This document shows, piece by piece, positions 58,915 to 64,000 of a stretch of DNA of 64,000 nucleotides (positions are counted from its first letter, which is position 1; each line of letters begins with the position of its first letter). The stretch is from Lentzea sp. NBRC 105346 (lineage in GTDB: Bacteria; Actinomycetota; Actinomycetes; Mycobacteriales; Pseudonocardiaceae): assembly GCF_030269605.1 (NCBI RefSeq), contig NZ_BSTQ01000002.1, positions 124,001 through 188,000 on the forward strand, written 5' to 3'. Under the pieces are notes generated by a model, which was not told the DNA's origin, did not search any database, and saw only the letters and a program-made list of their open reading frames with translations. Made by a program: the position numbers and the translations under genes.

Positions 58915-59362
58915 GCTCGCGGAACCGCATCCACCGGGTGCTCAGGTTGGTCCAGATCTCCTGGTACTCGTCGAAGGCCGCCCGGATCCTCGCGGCGTCG
59001 AGTTCCTCCGCCGGAACCGACGCGATGTAGTACGTGAGCTCATCGTGCAGCAGGTGGAAGCGGGACGTCGCCTCCTCCATCAGCACCCACAGCGAGCGCC
59101 ACGCGAAGAACGGTTCCAGGGCGCCGAGCACCGTCGCGACCGCGACCAGAGAGAAGGCGGTTCCGGTCCACGGGTTCAGGTTCTGCAGCCCGAGGATGAT
59201 CGTGGACGCGGCGGTCATCCCCAGCGTCGTGACGCGGACCGCCACGGACTTCCAGCGGAAGCCGTGCTTGCGACTTCGCGTGTAGCCGGTCGCGCTCTCG
59301 ATTCGGGTCTGGACATGTCTGGCGAGTTCCAACGGGGTCAGCCCGCTCGGAAGATCGTTCAC
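58901..59362 (-). CDS. SLATT/DUF4231-like two-helix membrane protein
   Basis: The protein has 153 residues, starting with GTG at 59362. A basic N-terminal part is followed by two membrane segments (VRVTTLGMTAASTIILGL and GTAFSLVAVATVLGAL) and a long helical tail (EEATSRFHLLHDELTYYI, FDEYQEIWTNLSTRWMRFRELTD). This matches the SLATT/DUF4231 layout, predicted as membrane effectors near nucleotide-sensing defence genes. No such partner is beside it here. Confidence 0.7.
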   Translation of the reverse strand: MNDLPSGLTPLELARHVQTRIESATGYTRSRKHGFRWKSVAVRVTTLGMTAASTIILGLQNLNPWTGTAFSLVAVATVLGALEPFFAWRSLWVLMEEATSRFHLLHDELTYYIASVPAEELDAARIRAAFDEYQEIWTNLSTRWMRFRELTDR

Positions 59363-59481
59363 GCGCCGTAGGTTAGCCAGACGCGGGCGACGGTCAGCTC
59401 GGCGCGCCCTGCCACTCGAACCGGGTGTCCACTCCAGTAGACGTTCGCATGCGGACAACGTTAGCACCGACCGTCAACCCC

Positions 59482-59587
59482 AGTGGACAGCCAGTAGACG
59501 CACGCGGACGTCACGCGGGAGCCCCGCGATGCATGACATGCATCGCGGGGCTCCCGCGTGACCGAAAAGTGGACGGTCAGTGGACGC
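59482..59587. repeat. 51-nt perfect palindrome flanked by a duplicated gene end
   Basis: The palindrome (59511-59561) has 25-base arms around one A (outer bases TCACGCGGGAGC). On its right, 59568-59587 covers the last codons of the MAB_1171c-like gene; on its left, 59482-59501 matches that 20-mer at 17 positions. It looks as if the palindrome entered at the 3' end of the gene and left a duplicate that has since drifted. It also suits a terminator. Confidence 0.65.
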
Positions 59588-60653
59588 GCATCGCCCGGTC
59601 CAGCGCCAGCAGGTACCGCATCTCGGCGTGCATCGTGGACTGATCGGCCTTGAGCTCCGGCAACAGGTCGTGCCCGACCCCGCTGTGCCGCTGCGGCGCC
59701 CCGTCCAGCGCCGCGCGCCGGGTGACCTCGAGCCAGTGCGCGACGGGATGCTCGGCGGTCCGCGCCTCGTGCAGCAGCTGGGGCCACGCCCACGTGTCGT
59801 GCAGGTAGAACGCGCTGTCACGGATCTCGACGACCCGGCGGTGCAGGCGTTCCCACGAGTTGCCGAACGTCAGCAGGTCCCGCCAGCGCGCCGGCGGCGG
59901 TTCCAGCGCCAGCTCTTCCGTCGCGTCGCGCAGCCGCCGCCACAGGCCGTAGAGCCGGACGCGCCGGTAGTAGAACAGCGCCGCCTGCCGGACGGGTTCG
60001 AGCGCCGCGATGCAGCAGCCCAGCGGCACCAGGATGAACCGGACGACGCCCAGCACGAACGCGAGGTCCGGCAGCCACGGCGGGATGCCGGGCAGCAGCC
60101 GCTGCCACGTGCGGATCAGCATGAACGGCACCTGGGTCGAGTGGCCGACGGCCACCATCAGCAGGCCTGCCCACAGGGTCCGGCCGCGGATCAGCGGCAG
60201 CTCGCGGAACAGCAGGAACGACGCGTACCCGGCCGCACCGACCATGTACACCAGGGCGATCAGCGCGTACACGGTGAACCACGGGTGACCCGGCTTGAAC
60301 CGCAGCGGGCCCGGCGTCAGGAAGAACGCCACGGTCATGCCGAGAGCGGCGGCGAGCGCGTACGGCCACCGGCGGTGGGTGACGCCGACGAGGTAGGCGA
60401 CGAACTCCAGCACCACGGCCGCGTTCAGGATCCCGGACAGGCCCTGCACCAGGTTGTTGAACTGCGCGACGCCGGTGACCTCGTTGACGAACCGGCCGAA
60501 CCACGACTGGATGGTGATCGAGCCGAGCGCGAACACGGCGAGCACCAGCCACAGCCGCCGCTGGCGCCGGTCGCGCAGCATCGCCGGGGTGCGCAGCACG
60601 AGCACCGTCCACACGACCGCGAGCACGACGGTGCGGGAGATCTCCTCGAACAT
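59577..60653 (-). CDS. MAB_1171c-family putative transporter (seven-helix membrane protein)
   Basis: The 358-residue protein has about seven membrane segments to residue 225, then a soluble helical tail (RRVRLYGLWRRLRDATEELAL, AFYLHDTWAWPQLLHEARTAE) typical of the family seen next to XRE/ImmA genes in actinobacteria. Its role is unknown. The start overlaps the stop of the ImmA/IrrE gene (TGATG). Confidence 0.75.
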   Translation of the reverse strand: MFEEISRTVVLAVVWTVLVLRTPAMLRDRRQRRLWLVLAVFALGSITIQSWFGRFVNEVTGVAQFNNLVQGLSGILNAAVVLEFVAYLVGVTHRRWPYALAAALGMTVAFFLTPGPLRFKPGHPWFTVYALIALVYMVGAAGYASFLLFRELPLIRGRTLWAGLLMVAVGHSTQVPFMLIRTWQRLLPGIPPWLPDLAFVLGVVRFILVPLGCCIAALEPVRQAALFYYRRVRLYGLWRRLRDATEELALEPPPARWRDLLTFGNSWERLHRRVVEIRDSAFYLHDTWAWPQLLHEARTAEHPVAHWLEVTRRAALDGAPQRHSGVGHDLLPELKADQSTMHAEMRYLLALDRAMRVH

Positions 60654-61147
60654 CAGACCGTGCCGAACACTTCCCGCGCGCGTTGCTCGACCTCACCGAC
60701 CGGCGCGGGCCGGCGGGCGCTCTTCAGCACACGCGAGGCGAACATCTCGGCCAGTTCCTCCTGCCGGGTGTCGAACCGGTTGCGCGCGGCGTTCTCCACG
60801 AGGTCCTCGAACGTGAACGCCCGCGTGGTGTTGTGCCGGGCGAGCAGGTGGCAGATCTCGTGCAGCACGACGTGGTCGCGGTGGTAGCCGGTGACGCCCG
60901 ATCTGTACAGCACGTGATCGCGCTCCCCGTCGTCGTACCAGAGCCCGAACGGCAGCGCGGGCAGGTCGATCGGGTGCAGCAGGAGCGGCCGTTTGCGCTG
61001 GTCGGCGAGCCTACGGCACAGCTCGGCCACATCCCACGGCTCCGGCAGCGGCGGCAGCATCGCGACCAGCTCGTCGAGCTCGTCGTGGGTGCGGCGCCAG
61101 CCCATCGCACGCTCCAGTCCACCCGTGTTCGGGCAGCGTCGAGACAT
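60653..61147 (-). CDS. ImmA/IrrE-family metalloprotease-like protein
   Basis: The 164-residue protein has the zinc-protease motif HEICH in VVLHEICHLLARH and a later Glu in EELAEMFAS. ImmA/IrrE proteins cut or control XRE-type repressors, and one is encoded 23 bp upstream. The pair plus the membrane protein make one transcription unit. Confidence 0.85.
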   Translation of the reverse strand: MSRRCPNTGGLERAMGWRRTHDELDELVAMLPPLPEPWDVAELCRRLADQRKRPLLLHPIDLPALPFGLWYDDGERDHVLYRSGVTGYHRDHVVLHEICHLLARHNTTRAFTFEDLVENAARNRFDTRQEELAEMFASRVLKSARRPAPVGEVEQRAREVFGTV

Positions 61148-61170
61148 CCAAGCCCCCAGGATAGCGATCT

Positions 61171-61515
61171 TCAGTGACCGCGCGTGACGATCTCGATGGC
61201 CTGCTTGATCGCCGCGACCTGCTTCTCGTCGAGCGTGGCGAACCGCGCGGCCAGCGCCTGAACGGTGTCGTCGGTCTGTTCCGGTGGCAGGAACGCCGTG
61301 AGCGGCTTGTCGAAGAATCTCGCGAGCAACGCCCTGGTGCGGTCGGTCAGGTTGTCCGCTTCGCCGGACAGGATGTTGTGGATGTGCCCGTGCGAGATCG
61401 TCTCACCGTCGCACGCGGCCTTGATGTCCGCCGAGACGCGGCGGACGCCGGGCACCTTCCCGCCGTACTTCTCGTCGAGAAAACCCCGGATGGTCGTGGC
61501 GAGCCACGTGTCCAT
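61171..61515 (-). CDS. XRE-family HTH regulator
   Basis: The 114-residue protein has an HTH in the first 70 residues (VSADIKAACDGETISHGHIHNILSGEADNLTDRTRALLARFF) and a helical tail. It is the first gene of the XRE-ImmA-MAB_1171c unit and probably represses it until its metalloprotease partner acts. Confidence 0.82.
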   Translation of the reverse strand: MDTWLATTIRGFLDEKYGGKVPGVRRVSADIKAACDGETISHGHIHNILSGEADNLTDRTRALLARFFDKPLTAFLPPEQTDDTVQALAARFATLDEKQVAAIKQAIEIVTRGH

Positions 61516-61564
61516 CGGCCACCCCCAGAAGCCCGTCCATCAACCATCCACTGTACTGGACACC

Positions 61565-62413
61565 ATGACCCGAACGCTGCTGGCCGTGCACGCCCATCCC
61601 GACGACGAGTCCACGTCGACCGGCGGAATCCTCGCCCACTACGCCTCGCTCGGAGTGCGCGTCGTGCTCGTGACCTGCACGAACGGCGAGCTCGGCGACG
61701 CACCGGATGGCGCGAAGCCGTTCACGCCCGGTCACTCCCCCGCGGCCGTCGCGCGGCACCGGCTCGGTGAGCTGCAGGCGGCGTGCCGGCACCTCGGGGT
61801 CACTGACGTGGAACTGCTGGGCTACCACGACTCGGGCATCGCGGCCTGGGAGAAGCCGGTCGGCGCGTTCGTCGACGTGCCGGTCGCCGAGGCCGCCGAC
61901 CGCGTCGCCGCGCTGATCGAGCACTACGAACCGCAGGTCGTCGTCACCTACGACTACGAGAACCCCGCGCAGCACCGCGACCACCTGCACGCCGCGCGGG
62001 TCGCCCAGGCCGCCTGCGAGCGGGCGCCGGTGCCGAAGCTGTACCTGAAGGCGCACGGCCGGGCGTACTGGGAACGCATCGTCCGGATCGCCGCCTCGGT
62101 CGGGATCCACCGCGAGGTGCCCGCCGGCCTCGACGAGGTGGACCGCCGCATCACGACGACGATCGACGCCCGGCACGTCGTGGACCGCAAGCGGGCCGCG
62201 CTGCACGCCCACGCGAGCCAGATCGCGTCCTCGCTGGCCGGCAAACTCCCACCCGCCGAGTTCGCCGAGGCCTTCGGCATCGAGGACTACATCCTCACCC
62301 ACCCGACCAGTGCCGTGAAGGGCACCCTCACGGCACCAGACGCCCTGAGGGTGCCCTTCACGGCACCCCCGACCGCCGAGCGGGAAACCGACATGTTCGA
62401 CGGGATTGACTAA
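61565..62413 (+). CDS. PIG-L family deacetylase, mycothiol-conjugate-amidase-like
   Basis: The 282-residue protein has the zinc motif AHPDDE at residues 10-15 and TCTNGELGDAP. The later zinc His is in NPAQHRDHLHAA. It is closest to the MshB/Mca group of mycothiol enzymes, which hydrolyse GlcN-Ins amides. The last about 35 residues (TSAVKGTLTAPDALRVPFTA and on) are encoded by a long palindrome and look non-native to the fold. Divergent from the XRE gene. Confidence 0.85.
   Translation: MTRTLLAVHAHPDDESTSTGGILAHYASLGVRVVLVTCTNGELGDAPDGAKPFTPGHSPAAVARHRLGELQAACRHLGVTDVELLGYHDSGIAAWEKPVGAFVDVPVAEAADRVAALIEHYEPQVVVTYDYENPAQHRDHLHAARVAQAACERAPVPKLYLKAHGRAYWERIVRIAASVGIHREVPAGLDEVDRRITTTIDARHVVDRKRAALHAHASQIASSLAGKLPPAEFAEAFGIEDYILTHPTSAVKGTLTAPDALRVPFTAPPTAERETDMFDGID
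62310..62366. repeat. Long palindrome inside the 3' end of the PIG-L gene
   Basis: Arms of 21 bases (62310-62330 and 62346-62366, outer bases GTGCCGTGAAGGG) enclose a 15-nt loop. It is translated as about residues 249-268 of the deacetylase. A hairpin of this kind would normally stand after a stop codon, so the gene seems to have been extended through it. Confidence 0.75.
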
Positions 62414-62444
62414 CGGGTGGGGGGTGTTCGTCGACTAACGGGGC

Positions 62445-63314
62445 ATGCGAGTGCTCGTGACGGGCGGAAGCGGTTTCATCGGCGCGCACCTCATCCGGCG
62501 GTTGAAGGACGTCGAGGTGCACGCCGTCAGCAGGCATGACCAGGTGCCGGAGCACGGGGAGCGGTGGCACGCCGCCGACCTCACCGACGCCGTCGCGGTG
62601 CGCGAGCTGGTCGAGCGGGTCCAGCCCGAGGCGGTGCTGCACCTCGCCAGCGAGGTGACCGGGGTACGCGACGTGCACCAGGTGCGCCCGGTCCTCGACG
62701 CCAACCTGCTCAGCGTCATCAACCTGCTGACCGTGTGCGCCGACCGCGGGACGCGCGTGATCCTCGCGGGCAGCGTGGAGGAGCCACAGCACGGCGAGGT
62801 CCCGTCATCGCCCTACGCGGCGGCGAAGTCGGCGGCCACGAACTACGCGCGCATGTTCCACGCGCTCTACCAGGTCCCGGTCACCGTCCTGCGGCTCGCG
62901 ATGGTCTACGGGCCGGGCCAGAAGGACACGGGGAAACTGCTGCCGTACGTCACGTTGTCGTTGCTCCGCAAGGAGGAACCGCGGCTGACGAACGGCACGC
63001 GGCTGATCGACTGGATCTACGTCGAGGACGTCGTCGAGGCGTTCGTCGCCGCGATGTGCTCCGACCGCGCGGCGGGCGCGGTGCTCGACGTCGGTTCCGG
63101 CGAGCAGGTCTCCATCCGCGACACCGTCGAGCTGCTGATCCGGGTGGCGGGCAGCGACATCACGCCGCAGTTCGGCGCGGTCGCGGCGCGGCCGCTGGAC
63201 AGCGCGCAGGTCATGCGCATCGGGCCCACCGCGGACACGATCGGCTGGAAACCGCAGGTCGACCTGGAGGAAGGGCTGCGGCGCACCCTGTACTACTACG
63301 CGAACACCCTGTAA
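62445..63314 (+). CDS. NAD-dependent epimerase/dehydratase (extended SDR)
   Basis: The 289-residue protein has the Rossmann motif TGGSGFIGAHL at the start and YAAAK (SPYAAAKSAA) as the catalytic Tyr/Lys. VLRLAMVYGPGQKD is typical of sugar-nucleotide SDRs. It probably acts on an NDP-sugar. It precedes a polysaccharide deacetylase gene by 31 bp, so the two may share a cell-surface or glycan role. Confidence 0.88.
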   Translation: MRVLVTGGSGFIGAHLIRRLKDVEVHAVSRHDQVPEHGERWHAADLTDAVAVRELVERVQPEAVLHLASEVTGVRDVHQVRPVLDANLLSVINLLTVCADRGTRVILAGSVEEPQHGEVPSSPYAAAKSAATNYARMFHALYQVPVTVLRLAMVYGPGQKDTGKLLPYVTLSLLRKEEPRLTNGTRLIDWIYVEDVVEAFVAAMCSDRAAGAVLDVGSGEQVSIRDTVELLIRVAGSDITPQFGAVAARPLDSAQVMRIGPTADTIGWKPQVDLEEGLRRTLYYYANTL

Positions 63315-63345
63315 CCCCAAGCATTCGGGAACCGATACCGAGGGC

Positions 63346-64000
63346 ATGGCACCCAGAGTCGTCAACCTCACCGTCCACGGCGTAGGGCCGACGTCGCGCG
63401 CGCTCGAACCCGGAGAGGACCGCACCTGGGTGACCGTCGAACAGTTCGAGCAGGTGCTCGACGCCGTTGTCGGCCGTCCGGACGTGCGGATCACGTTCGA
63501 CGACGGCAACGCCTCCGACATCGAGATCGGGTTGCCGCGCCTGCTGGAACGGGGACTGTCCGCCGAGTTCTTCGTGCTGGCCGGGAAACTCGGTGAACCG
63601 GGCCGCCTCACGCGCCAGGACGTCAAGGAGCTCGTCGCCGCGGGCATGCGGATCGGGTCGCACGGCTGGGCGCATCGCGACTGGCGGCGGATCGACGAAC
63701 GGCAGGCCGCCGAGGAGATGGGCGACTCGCCCCGCGTGCTGGAGGACGTGAGCGGTCAGCCGATCACCACGGTCGCGATCCCGTTCGGCTCCTACGACCG
63801 GCACGTGCTCAGCAGGTTGCGCAAGGCGGAGGTCACGCGCGTCTACACCAGCGACGGCGGCCGCGCGAACCCGGACTCGTGGCTGCAGGCCCGCAACAGC
63901 CTCCACCACGACCTCGGGCCGGACTGGATCCACCAGGTGCTCGACGGGTCCGATTCGCCCAAGTTGCGTGCTCGGAGGCTCGCCGCGCGAGTGGTGAAAC
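63346..64000 (+). CDS. Polysaccharide-deacetylase (NodB-like) family protein, 3' end beyond window
   Basis: The visible 218 residues start at ATG 63346, with GAGGG just upstream. The NodB metal Asp pair is in RITFDDGN; AEFFVLAGKL and GMRIGSHGWAHRDWRRI supply the second motif with HxxxH-like histidines. AIPFGSYDRHVL is the next conserved strand. It should remove N- or O-acetyl groups from a sugar chain. Its C-terminus is not in the window. Confidence 0.85.
   Translation, partial: MAPRVVNLTVHGVGPTSRALEPGEDRTWVTVEQFEQVLDAVVGRPDVRITFDDGNASDIEIGLPRLLERGLSAEFFVLAGKLGEPGRLTRQDVKELVAAGMRIGSHGWAHRDWRRIDERQAAEEMGDSPRVLEDVSGQPITTVAIPFGSYDRHVLSRLRKAEVTRVYTSDGGRANPDSWLQARNSLHHDLGPDWIHQVLDGSDSPKLRARRLAARVVK

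Overview
This is high-GC actinobacterial DNA. Codon use is strongly GC3-biased, GTG starts and 4-nt ATGA/GTGA gene overlaps are frequent, and there are mycothiol-type enzymes (a PIG-L/Mca-like deacetylase and a maleylpyruvate-isomerase-fold protein). Together with a fatty acyl-AMP ligase and many long perfect hairpins, this points to the order Pseudonocardiales (a Lentzea/Saccharothrix-like genome is my guess; the genus is not proven). No rRNA, tRNA, CRISPR array or complete insertion sequence was seen.

The left third (1-20.3 kb) is a secondary-lipid (PUFA-synthase-like) gene cluster. A divergent, A/T-richer 600-bp control region separates a leftward pair from a rightward trio. The leftward pair is a fatty acyl-AMP ligase and an FAD oxidoreductase-ACP-thioesterase fusion. 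The rightward trio is a PfaD-type enoyl reductase; a PfaA-type megasynthase (KS-AT-4xACP-KR-DH); and a PfaC-type megasynthase carrying KS, a Cys-less KS (chain-length-factor-like), a PfaB-like AT, two pseudo-dehydratase/dehydratase pairs, a second PS-DH-like region and what looks like a truncated phosphopantetheinyl-transferase remnant. The octamer-like element (A/G)TTGAGAC occurs three times in the control region and twice just after the last megasynthase gene. A stand-alone PPTase lies 8.5 kb further on and could activate the ACPs.

From 20.9 to 46.9 kb the window holds ordinary accessory genes. These include a LytR/DUF485/acetate symporter/LytS operon, a captured IS5-type DNA-binding domain, metallophosphoesterase plus PPTase, ArsR plus AHSA1, a glutamate-cysteine-ligase-like enzyme, a secreted GH5 cellulase, DUF4037 plus a DUF3800-like protein, and TetR with a divergent acyl-CoA synthetase. 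Hydrolases, Nudix and GH16 follow. The section ends in a divergent pair encoding a TPR-CHAT (caspase-like) protein and a cytoplasmic subtilisin, a possible two-protease system.

From 46.9 kb to the end there are idi, a NarL-type two-component pair followed by a three-gene membrane operon (fenitrothion-hydrolase-like), a secreted GH97 enzyme, GNAT, an atypical membrane Ser/Thr kinase divergent from CorA, and enoyl-CoA hydratase. A SLATT/DUF4231-like membrane protein, an XRE-ImmA-MAB_1171c trio, a PIG-L deacetylase, an SDR epimerase and the start of a polysaccharide deacetylase follow. Long perfect palindromes recur across the window. Two of them lie inside coding sequence, one in the PfaC-like gene and one at the end of the PIG-L gene.
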